Shown piece by piece: positions 1 to 8,256 of a stretch of 41,833 nucleotides of DNA. Every line of letters begins with the position of its first letter. The first letter of the stretch is position 1. The translations under genes and the position numbers were made by a program. The notes beneath the pieces are model-generated. The model was given only the letters and a program-made list of their open reading frames with translations. It had not been told where the DNA came from and searched no databases. The DNA lies in NCBI GenBank assembly GCA_050943215.1, contig JBMNOU010000008.1:1-41833 (forward strand), in the 5' to 3' direction. The DNA comes from JBMNOU01 sp050943215. GTDB lineage: Bacteria; Bacillota; Clostridia; Christensenellales; SZUA-584.

Positions 1-801
<801 letters not shown>

Positions 802-878
802 AAAATCTTATCCGGTATCTCTACCGGTTATTAACAAACTCTCGTTTGCCCGGGCTCCTCTTCACAAACTTGCGTTTT

Positions 879-906
879 AGTATAGTGCTTTATTTACTAT
901 TTTCAA
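879..906 (-). promoter_or_regulatory. rRNA leader boxA-like segment / possible third promoter
   Basis: On the minus strand TTGAAA (901-906), 16 bases and TATACT (879-884) look like a sigma-A promoter. The surrounding AGAACCTTGAAAATAG also resembles the conserved leader antitermination segment seen before many Gram-positive 16S genes. Both readings are possible and I cannot separate them from sequence alone. Confidence 0.35.
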
Positions 907-945
907 GGTTCTGTTCCCCGCACCCCGTCCGGGGCACGGAAGCTT

Positions 946-974
946 ATATTAACAAACTTATTTGCGTTTGTCAA
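946..974 (-). promoter_or_regulatory. rRNA operon promoter P2
   Basis: On the minus strand TTGACA (969-974) is followed by a 17-base spacer and TAATAT (946-951). This is a near-perfect vegetative sigma promoter, about 145 bases upstream of the 16S 5' end. A GC-rich hairpin (about 917-940) follows in the leader. Confidence 0.75.
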
Positions 975-1103
975 TACCGTTTTTCGCTTTGTTTTTTTTG
1001 GCATCCCCGAGACTTCCTCTGCTCGCGTTTATCCCCGCGAGGGACCTGCCCGGTAAGCCATCTCCAAAGCTTAACCGCTTCGCCTTTAAGCGAGCGCTCA
1101 ACT

Positions 1104-1133
1104 ATACTACCAAAACTTATCCCACTTTGTCAA
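1104..1133 (-). promoter_or_regulatory. rRNA operon promoter P1
   Basis: On the minus strand TTGACA (1128-1133), an 18-base spacer and TAGTAT (1104-1109). Together with the downstream promoter at 946-974 this gives the tandem-promoter layout usual for rRNA operons. Confidence 0.6.
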
Positions 1134-1470
1134 TCACTTTTTATTCAACCGCTTCTACTTTTTATAAAAAAATTATTGGCTATTCTCTGCAATATTCCAA
1201 TTCTATTTTGTTTAGAGGTAAATTTAGCTAATTACAAATAATAAAACCTTACAGCAAAAGCCTCTCTGGCCGCACCCTTCTTATTCTACTATATTATGAT
1301 GTCAGTTATAACGTTATTCTACTTAAATTAAATTTGCCAGCATCGGCATAACTACAAATGACATTCACGTTTTTTTAGCTGCATAACAATACCAGCTACC
1401 CTTTGTAATGTGCCATGTATCAAGTCCATAAAACAAATATTTTTCAATATTGAGGCCACACTATTTATTA
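1134..1470. other. AT-rich intergenic region without a recognised gene
   Basis: This stretch lies between the rRNA promoters and the small ORF at 1482. It is AT-rich, with short inverted repeats such as AATATT pairs near 1435-1452. I see no convincing ORF with a ribosome binding site, no tRNA and no repeat array. It may hold the promoter for the plus-strand element at 1470-1640, but no clear -35/-10 pair was found. Confidence 0.5.
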
Positions 1471-1481
1471 GAGGTGATGCC

Positions 1482-1526
1482 ATGAATAACAAGAAAAAAA
1501 ACGGATTAATTTGGCGGAAAGAATGA
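1482..1526 (+). CDS. possible 14-residue small ORF
   Basis: An ATG preceded at five bases by GAGGTG (1471-1476) opens a 14-codon, lysine/asparagine-rich frame ending in TGA. A second frame starts within its stop (ATGA at 1523) and runs 20 codons to TAG at about 1585, so the two could be translationally coupled. The stretch ends in a perfect terminator hairpin at 1602-1639, so a short plus-strand transcript is plausible. No family is recognised, and chance is a serious alternative because such short frames arise easily in AT-rich DNA. Confidence 0.25.
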   Translation: MNNKKKNGLIWRKE

Positions 1527-1601
1527 TGAGAAGCGACCTATCCTTCTGCCGTAAGCAAAATCGGTGGATAAGGGAAAACCTATAGGACGCAGACGCTTTG
1601 C

Positions 1602-1639
1602 AAAACCCAAAGGCAGATGATCATCTGCCTTTGGGTTTT
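1602..1639. terminator. perfect 19-bp inverted repeat, probable bidirectional terminator
   Basis: Two 19-base arms (1602-1620 and 1621-1639) are exact reverse complements, ending in GGGTTTT on either strand. It lies seven bases past the stop of the htrA-like gene, which it would terminate on the minus strand. It would also end any plus-strand transcript covering 1482-1585. Confidence 0.85.
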
Positions 1640-1646
1640 CATTTAA

Positions 1647-3035
1647 TTAGCCCATTTTGTTTAGGTCTCCAACCGTAACCCGTGCTTTATATTCCAGCCC
1701 ATCTCTCCAAACCGATAAATTCAGTTGATCACCAATATTATAAGATTGGATAATCGTTGTCAGTTCTACGACCGTCGAAACGGCCTTCCCTTCAATGGAT
1801 GTAATGATGTCGTAAGGCTGCAGACCCGCAATATCTGCCGGGCCTCCCTGAACAATTTCTATAATGGTGACCCCTGTTGGCGCTCCGGATGGGTTATACG
1901 CATGCGTCTCATCAACCAAACACGATATGCCAATCCCGGGGCGATCGATGCTCCCTTTCGTTTTTAGCTGTTCAATGATTGGTCTGGCGGCAGATATCGG
2001 TATTGCAAACCCGATTCCTTCCGTGCCGATCGGCATTCCGTAATCATCATATCCCGCGAGATAGCTTTTTAGCGTATTGATTCCGATAACCTCACCTTTC
2101 ATATTGACAAGCGGGCCTCCGCTGTTGCCGGGGTTAATCGCCGCATCCGTTTGGATGTACTTCTGGCTGTAGCCATTCGTTGTAATTTCTCTGTTGAGCG
2201 CGCTAACAATACCCGACGTCACGCTGCCCGCAAGTTCCGATCCTAAAGGGTTGCCGATAGCAACGACCGTCTCGCCAACCTGCAGGTTATCGGATTCGCC
2301 AAATGCAGCAGCCGTTAAACCTGTTGCATCAACTTTCAGTACAGCGAGGTCTGTCGTAGCGTCCGCGCCGACGATTTTTGCTTGATATTCCGTATCATCG
2401 AACAGCGTGATCTTTATAGAGTCGCTTCCTGACACCACATGGTTATTTGTAACGATATAGCCGTTTTCAGTAAGAATGATGCCTGTACCATAGCCATACT
2501 CCCTCTTCTTCATGCCATGCCCTATCGTAGGCTGATCAACACTGACCGTAACGCCTACAACAGCCGGGCCGACCTTCTGCGCGATCTGAACAATCGGGTT
2601 CTTCGAGCTGCTGATATCCGGCGCTTGGCCTCCGATATCCGGTAAATCAGTCGTTAAATCTGGCTGGATGCCCGACTGGTTCCCAGCCGCCGCATTATCT
2701 CCTTGCTGCAGGTCTTGCCTCGGTCCCTCTGACGCCAACGCAATATCCGCTGCGCTGCCGCCCGGCGGATTGACAGCCGGCATTATAACATATGCAGTAA
2801 AAACGCCGCCTGCGACAAGACATATCAGTATGATCATCGTCATCACAACCGCCATTATTTTTCCGGTGCCAGGCTTTTTACGCCCCTCCTGTAGGATCGG
2901 GTTATAATATCCGTTATACCCATAGCCAGACTGTTGAGGTACACCATATGGCTGCTCTGGATTATGCCCAGCCGGTTCTGTATGGTTGCCCATATCCGGT
3001 TTGACCCCATTTGGCCGATAATCGTTCGTATGCAT
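1647..3035 (-). CDS. HtrA/DegP-type membrane-anchored serine protease with PDZ domain
   Basis: A 462-residue S1C-family protease that would degrade or refold damaged proteins at the outer face of the membrane. It has a cytoplasmic N-terminus rich in Gly, Tyr and Pro, one membrane segment (about 60-86), a low-complexity linker, then a trypsin-like domain. The catalytic triad is His199 (NNHVV), Asp229 (TTDLAVL) and Ser305 (NPGNSGGP). A single PDZ domain follows (about 360-455). The ATG at 3035 is preferred over the in-frame TTG four codons earlier because GGAGG sits five bases upstream of it. It lies 82 bases downstream of a two-component pair on the same strand, as in CssRS- or WalRK-linked htrA loci. 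A TATAAT at about 3068-3073 suggests it also has its own promoter. Confidence 0.93.
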   Translation of the reverse strand: MHTNDYRPNGVKPDMGNHTEPAGHNPEQPYGVPQQSGYGYNGYYNPILQEGRKKPGTGKIMAVVMTMIILICLVAGGVFTAYVIMPAVNPPGGSAADIALASEGPRQDLQQGDNAAAGNQSGIQPDLTTDLPDIGGQAPDISSSKNPIVQIAQKVGPAVVGVTVSVDQPTIGHGMKKREYGYGTGIILTENGYIVTNNHVVSGSDSIKITLFDDTEYQAKIVGADATTDLAVLKVDATGLTAAAFGESDNLQVGETVVAIGNPLGSELAGSVTSGIVSALNREITTNGYSQKYIQTDAAINPGNSGGPLVNMKGEVIGINTLKSYLAGYDDYGMPIGTEGIGFAIPISAARPIIEQLKTKGSIDRPGIGISCLVDETHAYNPSGAPTGVTIIEIVQGGPADIAGLQPYDIITSIEGKAVSTVVELTTIIQSYNIGDQLNLSVWRDGLEYKARVTVGDLNKMG

Positions 3036-3117
3036 ATAAACCTCCAAAATTGTTTGTTGTTTATTTCATTATATCCAAAGTGTTTGAACAAAATGGAAAC
3101 GAGACGTAAACAATACG

Positions 3118-4572
3118 TTACTTTATTTGGTTTCGGTCGGTTATTGCGGACATGGATTTGGTCAGCGAAAATGTAAAGATTGTCCCTTTCCCTTCAGCCG
3201 ACTGCAAGTTTATTTTCTCTCCGTGCTGCGTTATTATGCGCTTTACAATTGAAAGACCAATGCCCGTGCCCGGCTTGTTTCTGCTGCGCGATTTGTCCAC
3301 TTTGTAGAAACGCTCAAATATATACGGCTGATCGTCAATGGGAATACCTTCGCCTGTGTCCGCGATATTGATGTAAACTTTGCTTTCGATGCTTTGCGTC
3401 CATATTTTTAGCTCTCCGCCGTCATACGAAAACTTGACGGCGTTGTCAATCAGATTCGTGATCACCTGTGATATTCGGCCCTCATCCGCCCATACAATGA
3501 TCTTTTCGTCTGCTAGCTGAACATTGACTTTTAGGTGCTTTTCTTCAATACGCTTTTCGAACATGATAACGCACCTTCTGATTAGTTCGTTTATGTCAAA
3601 CTCGCTGATTTCAATAGGAAATTGCCCTGATTCGATTTTCGCAAGGCTAAGCAAATCGGTAATCAGCGTATTCATGCGTTTCGTTTCTCCAAGCACAATC
3701 TCTAAATATTTATCTCTGTCTTTTTCCTCTATAGCTCTATCTAGCATCCCTTGAATAAATCCCTGAACGGATGCAAGCGGTGTCCTTAGTTCATGCGATA
3801 CATTCGCGATAAATGTGTTCCGAAGCGCGTCCTGCAGCTTAAGTTCCTCTGCCATCTTATTAAACGATACAGCAAGCTCACCAATCTCATCCTTTGTCAT
3901 CGGCTTTACACGCCAGTCGAGGTTGCCCCGGGACAGCTCTGCGGCCGCAAACGAGATGCTTTTGATCGGCTTGACAATGTATCTTGATAGAATAAACACC
4001 AATACGGACGCGAAGATCACAGATATCAACAGCGGGGAGAATACCTGCCTGAAAATGGAGTTGATGCTGACACCGAAATCGTCTACTTCCTTGTGTACGA
4101 CAATGGCACCTACGATCGTATCTTGCACCGCGAGCGGTATTGCGATCGAAATAACAGCGTCTTCAAAAGTCCTGTCTACGTTTGATATCTGTTTTGCGCA
4201 GTTACCCTGCTGTGCCTCCGCAAAAAATTCTTTGGTACTATTGGAAGAAAATTTTTCTTCTATCTCACTTTTCCCCTCGGGGTCTGCGATCTTATACACT
4301 GTCCCAAGTTTGCTAATCAGCCATATCACTGTCTTTTCCGCCTTCGCTTTGTGTATAAGCCTTTGGGTAAATTCCAAATCGGATATTATCTTATAATAGT
4401 TATCAGTCGCCCAAACGTTTATCTCCTGAGCATTGGCGATCAGTGTGTCCATTTGTTTGTCCAAAAATTCACCTTTAAGCGTATTAAAAATAATTCCGCC
4501 GACCAGCGTAAACGCCATGACAATGATCAGTAGATAAACAAAAAGCATCCGGAGAAAAAGTGATTTTCCCAT
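3118..4572 (-). CDS. sensor histidine kinase (HAMP-HisKA-HATPase)
   Basis: A 484-residue membrane kinase. It has a first membrane segment (about 8-30), an extracytoplasmic sensor region (about 31-175), a second membrane segment (about 178-199), a HAMP linker and a HisKA domain. The phospho-acceptor is His260 in VSHELRTPL. The HATPase_c domain shows the N box (NLIDNAVKFS), G1 (DTGEGIP) and G2 (GTGIGLSIVK). It belongs to the PhoR/ResE/WalK/CssS group. Its start overlaps the stop of the response regulator gene as TAATG, so the pair is translationally coupled. The signal sensed is not visible. The htrA gene directly downstream suggests envelope or secretion stress, which is inference from context. 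Confidence 0.95.
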   Translation of the reverse strand: MGKSLFLRMLFVYLLIIVMAFTLVGGIIFNTLKGEFLDKQMDTLIANAQEINVWATDNYYKIISDLEFTQRLIHKAKAEKTVIWLISKLGTVYKIADPEGKSEIEEKFSSNSTKEFFAEAQQGNCAKQISNVDRTFEDAVISIAIPLAVQDTIVGAIVVHKEVDDFGVSINSIFRQVFSPLLISVIFASVLVFILSRYIVKPIKSISFAAAELSRGNLDWRVKPMTKDEIGELAVSFNKMAEELKLQDALRNTFIANVSHELRTPLASVQGFIQGMLDRAIEEKDRDKYLEIVLGETKRMNTLITDLLSLAKIESGQFPIEISEFDINELIRRCVIMFEKRIEEKHLKVNVQLADEKIIVWADEGRISQVITNLIDNAVKFSYDGGELKIWTQSIESKVYINIADTGEGIPIDDQPYIFERFYKVDKSRSRNKPGTGIGLSIVKRIITQHGEKINLQSAEGKGTIFTFSLTKSMSAITDRNQIK

Positions 4573-5252
4573 TACTTGACCTCAAATTTATATCCGACGC
4601 CCCAAACCGTTTTGATTTCCCAGTTTTTTCCCTGATCAAAAAGCTTCTTTCTCAGCCGCTTAATGTGGACATCCACCGTCCGGGAATCACCGAAAAACTC
4701 AAAATCCCATACCTGCTGCAAAAGCTGTTCTCTTGTAAAAACCTTGTTCGGATGCGATGCCAGAAAAGAAAGCAGCTCTATTTCTTTAGGGGGCATTTCG
4801 ACAATCTCATTTTTATATGAAACCGTGTAATTGGCCATATTAATTACGAGATCGTCATAAGCGATTTCTTCCCTTTCTTCTTCCTGTTTGTTCGCTCTTC
4901 TTGAAACCGCCTTGACGCGAGCCATAAATTCTTTAGGATCGAATGGCTTGACGATATAGTCATCGGCACCGAGCTCGAGCCCGAGTACCTTGTCAAAAGT
5001 TTCTCCCTTGGCTGTGAGCATAATAACGGGAACATCACTTGATTTTCTGATTTGCTTTAAGACTTCCCAGCCGTCTTTGCGCGGCATCATGATATCAAGC
5101 ACGATAAGCTCGGGCACCTCGCGTGTAAACTCGTCGATTCCCGACTGGCCGTCATACACTAGAGTTACTTTATAGCCTTCTTTTTGCAGATAGATTTTGA
5201 TGATCTCGCAAATGTTCTTATCGTCGTCTATAACTAAAATATTCTTAGGCAT
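4572..5252 (-). CDS. OmpR-family response regulator
   Basis: A 226-residue regulator with a receiver domain (acidic pocket IDDD, phospho-acceptor Asp53 in VLDIMMP, conserved Lys in VKPFD) and a C-terminal winged-helix DNA-binding domain (about 130-224, with SRTVDVHIKRLRKK). It is the partner of the kinase encoded immediately downstream. The ATG at 5252 is chosen because GAGGTGA lies at the right distance. The GTG three codons upstream overlaps that site and would lack one. Its likely regulon includes htrA just downstream, inferred from gene order only. Confidence 0.95.
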   Translation of the reverse strand: MPKNILVIDDDKNICEIIKIYLQKEGYKVTLVYDGQSGIDEFTREVPELIVLDIMMPRKDGWEVLKQIRKSSDVPVIMLTAKGETFDKVLGLELGADDYIVKPFDPKEFMARVKAVSRRANKQEEEREEIAYDDLVINMANYTVSYKNEIVEMPPKEIELLSFLASHPNKVFTREQLLQQVWDFEFFGDSRTVDVHIKRLRKKLFDQGKNWEIKTVWGVGYKFEVK

Positions 5253-5270
5253 ATGCTTCACCTCATTTTT

Positions 5271-5298
5271 ATTATAAAACAGACGCTATCATAAACAA
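5271..5298 (-). promoter_or_regulatory. probable promoter of the regulator-kinase-htrA module
   Basis: On the minus strand TTGTTT (5293-5298), a 16-base spacer and a perfect TATAAT (5271-5276) lie about 20 bases before the regulator start codon. The whole signal fits in the 75-base gap after the DUF523 gene. Confidence 0.6.
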
Positions 5299-5327
5299 AT
5301 ATTTGACGAAAATTATTCATAAAAGAT

Positions 5328-5762
5328 TCATATTTCAATGACTTCAATGCCGTTCTTTTTAAGAAGCGCGCTCGTGACACCATCTCCCTGCCTTAGCCGG
5401 CAAGAAAATGTACCGTCATATATCATCCCACATCCGCAGGAAGGGCTTTTCGATTTCATGTAAGCCCGCTTAGCGCCGCAGTCTTTCGCGGCTGCCAACG
5501 TCTGCGCCGCGCCCTTTAAAAACGCATCCGTTAAATCAGCCCCATCCATTGAATACACCTTTGCCTTGCCGCCAAGTACATCTTTACCGTCGCCCCCGAC
5601 AATCTCCGAAGGGCATCTCGGTATGGGCAGCCCCCCAAGACATTCGGGACAAACTGGTTTTATCTTACCCGAAAAATATAGCTTTTTCATCTCGGTGTTC
5701 TCTCTTGCTTCACCATCGTACCGGCACTTCTCGCCAATTAGGCATGCACTTGCGATATCCAT
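5328..5762 (-). CDS. DUF523 family protein (TudS-like, cysteine-rich)
   Basis: A 144-residue protein matching the DUF523 family by its N-terminal ACLIGEKCRYDG, the PVCPECLGG segment and the C-terminal SPSCGCG. Cysteines 7, 13, 38, 41, 109 and 111 include the set that could hold an iron-sulfur cluster. A characterised member of the family, TudS, is a [4Fe-4S] 2-thiouracil desulfidase. Whether this protein removes sulfur from thiopyrimidines is inference. It starts 11 bases after the mutS2 stop, with AGGTGA upstream of the ATG, so it is probably cotranscribed with mutS2. Confidence 0.85.
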   Translation of the reverse strand: MDIASACLIGEKCRYDGEARENTEMKKLYFSGKIKPVCPECLGGLPIPRCPSEIVGGDGKDVLGGKAKVYSMDGADLTDAFLKGAAQTLAAAKDCGAKRAYMKSKSPSCGCGMIYDGTFSCRLRQGDGVTSALLKKNGIEVIEI

Positions 5763-5773
5763 ATGTTCACCTT

Positions 5774-8110
5774 TTACCTAATCGTAACAATCGTCACGCC
5801 AGATTCGCCCTCTCCGAATTTTCCCTGGCGGAAGCTTTCCACATGCGCATGCGTCTTTAAAAAATCCCGTATGCCCGACCTAAGCACGCCTGTGCCTTTG
5901 CCGTGTATAATCGAGACTTCGTTCTGCCCCGAAAGAAAAGCATCGTCAAGATATTTGTCCGTTTCCAGTATCGCTTCGTCAAGCGTCATACCCCTTACAT
6001 CAATCTGCATGCTTACAGCGGCGGATGTTCTTTTAAAGCCGCCCACGCGCATGAGCTTTTTTTCCGCTTTGGCTATCACGATCTCGCTGAGGGGTACGGT
6101 CATCTTCAGCGCACCCGCCTGCACATACACCTTTCCGTCTTTGGTCTTTTTAAGTACAATCGCGTTTACACCATGCCCTAAAAGCTGCACAGTATCGCCA
6201 ACGCCAACGTCCTCTACGTTAACGCTGCTTTTCGTTTCCGGTTTTTGGCGCAGATTTGCAGCAGTTTCGTTTATTTTTTTCGACAGGCCTTTGCGCACAG
6301 CGTTGATCTCTTCCTGCCTTAAAGCCTTAGCAGACTTTAACTCGGTGATTATGCGCTCAGCTTCTTCGCGTGCGTCTTTTAGAATACGGAGTGCTTTTTC
6401 ATTGGCGCTGCTGATGATTTTTTCACCTTTTTCTTTTGCTTTTTTTAGCTCTGTATCCGACTTATCCCTGATTGACTGCGCGTTGCGCCTAAAACTCTCG
6501 GCCTGCTGCTCTTTTTTTTGCGCAAGCTCTCTTTGACGCTCGGCTTCCCCGATTAATTGCTCAAACTTAACGGTCTCCTCAGACATGCGCTGTCTTGCGC
6601 GCTCAATGATTTGATCCGAAAGCCCTAGTTTCTTTGATATCTCAAATGCGTTTGATACACCGGGAATGCCCATGATCAGCCTATACGTAGGGCTAAGTGT
6701 TTTGACGTCAAACTCCATACATGCGTTCTGATATTTTTCGCTCGCCATCGCAAACGCTTTGATCTCACTGTAATGAGTCGTCGCAAGCACCCGGCAGCCC
6801 CGATGTGCCAGCTCTTCCAGTATCGCCATTGCCAGCGCAGCCCCTTCCGCCGGGTCCGTCCCCGCACCCAGTTCATCAAGCAGCACTAGCGCGCTGTCGT
6901 CCGCCATCTGGGTGATGCGCGTAATGTTCGACATATGTGAAGAGAATGTACTAAGGCTCTGTTCGATGCTCTGTTCGTCTCCGATATCCGCGAAAAGCTC
7001 CGAAAAGACCGGTATCGTCGTCCCGCCATCAGCCGGTACAAAAAGCCCACTTTGCGCCATCAGAATAAGCAGACCCACAAGCTTGAGCGTAGCCGTTTTC
7101 CCTCCGGTATTAGGGCCGGTAATAATGAGCCCGGTAAATCCATCATCGATGCGCAGGGAAACAGGTATAGCAACTTTCGCGTCGATCAGCGGATGCCGGC
7201 CGTTTTTGATAATTATCTTTCTCTCATCAGTGATTTCGGGCGGCGAAGCTTTCATTACCGACGCAAGCGCCGCTTTTGCGAAGGCAACATCAAGCTTTGT
7301 CAGTATATCAAGATCGTCCTTGAGTTCCCGCCAGATTTCTCTTAATTTGTTGCTGATTATATGCAGTATTCTCTCTATCTCGGCCGCTTCTCTTAAATAA
7401 AGCTCCCGCAGTTTATTGTTGGCTTCCACTACCCCAATAGGTTCAATAAATAACGTTTGTCCACTGGCTGACTGATCGTGCACCAGCCCCTTGATCATTC
7501 TTTTGTATTCCTGTTTAACGGGCACCACATACCGGCCGCCACGTATCGTGACAATCGCGTCTTGCAGAAATTCTTTATTCTGTGCAGATCGTATAATCGC
7601 GTTTAGCTTTTCACGTATTCCATCATTCTCAAGCATGATTTTCTTTCGGATGCTAAAAAGCTCGGGAGACGCGGTATCCGCAAGCGCATCCTCGCTGACA
7701 ACCGTGGTTTCTATTTCTGCTATAATCTTAGCCGAATCATACAAAGACCCTGCAAGCCCAGATAGCAGATTTGGGCCGTTGTCCGTTGGCTTTAAACCGT
7801 TCTTTGCGCGACGGGAGGCTTTGAGCACTCCGAGCACGCGCAGCAGTTCTTTGCAACCGAGGTCCGCGCCTACCTTAAGACGCTCAATTTCGGAAGATAT
7901 GTCTGAAAAAGCGCTAATAGGCACCGAGGGCTCACGCATCAGTATGCTTTCCGCCTCTAGTGTTTCAGTCTGAAGACGGCGAACATTATTGATATCTCTT
8001 TTAGGCCTCAACGACAGTGCTGCGGTTTTACCAGGCTCAGATAAAGCCTTTTCTGACAGCATATTCAATATCTTGTCAAACCCAAGTTTTACCAGTACTT
8101 TTCCGTTCAT
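5774..8110 (-). CDS. mutS2: MutS2 endonuclease / ribosome-associated ATPase
   Basis: A 778-residue MutS2-type protein: MutS-like clamp and lever region, ATPase with Walker A (GPNTGGKT, about residue 335), Walker B (LLDELGAGTDP) and the following STFSSHM and TTHY motifs. A long charged coiled coil (about 490-620) comes next, then a C-terminal Smr nuclease domain with DVRG and HGKGTGVLR. MutS2 is linked to suppression of recombination and, in Bacillus, to rescue of collided ribosomes. The ATG at 8110 gives the family-typical N-terminus and follows AAAAAGGA. The longer frame to 8188 runs through another gene's terminator and is rejected. A promoter lies at 8139-8167. Confidence 0.95.
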   Translation of the reverse strand: MNGKVLVKLGFDKILNMLSEKALSEPGKTAALSLRPKRDINNVRRLQTETLEAESILMREPSVPISAFSDISSEIERLKVGADLGCKELLRVLGVLKASRRAKNGLKPTDNGPNLLSGLAGSLYDSAKIIAEIETTVVSEDALADTASPELFSIRKKIMLENDGIREKLNAIIRSAQNKEFLQDAIVTIRGGRYVVPVKQEYKRMIKGLVHDQSASGQTLFIEPIGVVEANNKLRELYLREAAEIERILHIISNKLREIWRELKDDLDILTKLDVAFAKAALASVMKASPPEITDERKIIIKNGRHPLIDAKVAIPVSLRIDDGFTGLIITGPNTGGKTATLKLVGLLILMAQSGLFVPADGGTTIPVFSELFADIGDEQSIEQSLSTFSSHMSNITRITQMADDSALVLLDELGAGTDPAEGAALAMAILEELAHRGCRVLATTHYSEIKAFAMASEKYQNACMEFDVKTLSPTYRLIMGIPGVSNAFEISKKLGLSDQIIERARQRMSEETVKFEQLIGEAERQRELAQKKEQQAESFRRNAQSIRDKSDTELKKAKEKGEKIISSANEKALRILKDAREEAERIITELKSAKALRQEEINAVRKGLSKKINETAANLRQKPETKSSVNVEDVGVGDTVQLLGHGVNAIVLKKTKDGKVYVQAGALKMTVPLSEIVIAKAEKKLMRVGGFKRTSAAVSMQIDVRGMTLDEAILETDKYLDDAFLSGQNEVSIIHGKGTGVLRSGIRDFLKTHAHVESFRQGKFGEGESGVTIVTIR

Positions 8111-8138
8111 CGCCAATGTCCTTTTTAGTATCGATTTT

Positions 8139-8167
8139 ATCATACCACTTTCCATAAAGTATTTAAA
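8139..8167 (-). promoter_or_regulatory. mutS2 promoter
   Basis: On the minus strand TTTAAA (8162-8167), a 17-base spacer and TATGAT (8139-8144), with TG one base before the -10 (extended -10). It sits between the upstream terminator (8174-8202) and the mutS2 start. Confidence 0.65.
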
Positions 8168-8173
8168 GCATAA

Positions 8174-8202
8174 GAAAAAAGGGCACAAATCCTGCGCCCT
8201 TT
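8174..8202 (-). terminator. terminator of the ligase-ACP-oxoamine synthase gene
   Basis: On the minus strand AAAGGGCGCA and TGTGCCCTTT form a 10-bp stem (one G-U pair) with a short loop, followed by TTT. It lies about 55 bases past the stop at 8257, so the 1084-residue gene ends its transcript before mutS2. Confidence 0.85.
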
Positions 8203-8256
8203 GTATGATTGATATGATGCCGCCTGTTTACTATCTGCTGGTATAAGTAGCTAATT

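Noticed and set aside
846..1241. 131-codon plus-strand frame
   Set aside because: It runs antisense through the rRNA leader and promoters, has no ribosome binding site and no family features.
1571..1600. Resemblance to the cyclic di-GMP (GEMM-I) riboswitch (GGGAAAACC ... GGACGCA)
   Set aside because: The GNRA-capped stem is only two base pairs long, the second helix and tetraloop receptor are missing, and no gene with an expression platform follows on that strand.
3815..4396. 193-codon plus-strand frame
   Set aside because: Antisense to the histidine kinase gene, whose motifs are all on the minus strand.
5763..6536. 257-codon plus-strand frame
   Set aside because: Serine/phenylalanine-rich shadow antisense to the mutS2 coiled coil and Smr domains.
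8111..8188. N-terminal extension of MutS2
   Set aside because: It spans the terminator of the upstream gene and the mutS2 promoter; the ATG at 8110 has a ribosome binding site and a family-typical N-terminus.
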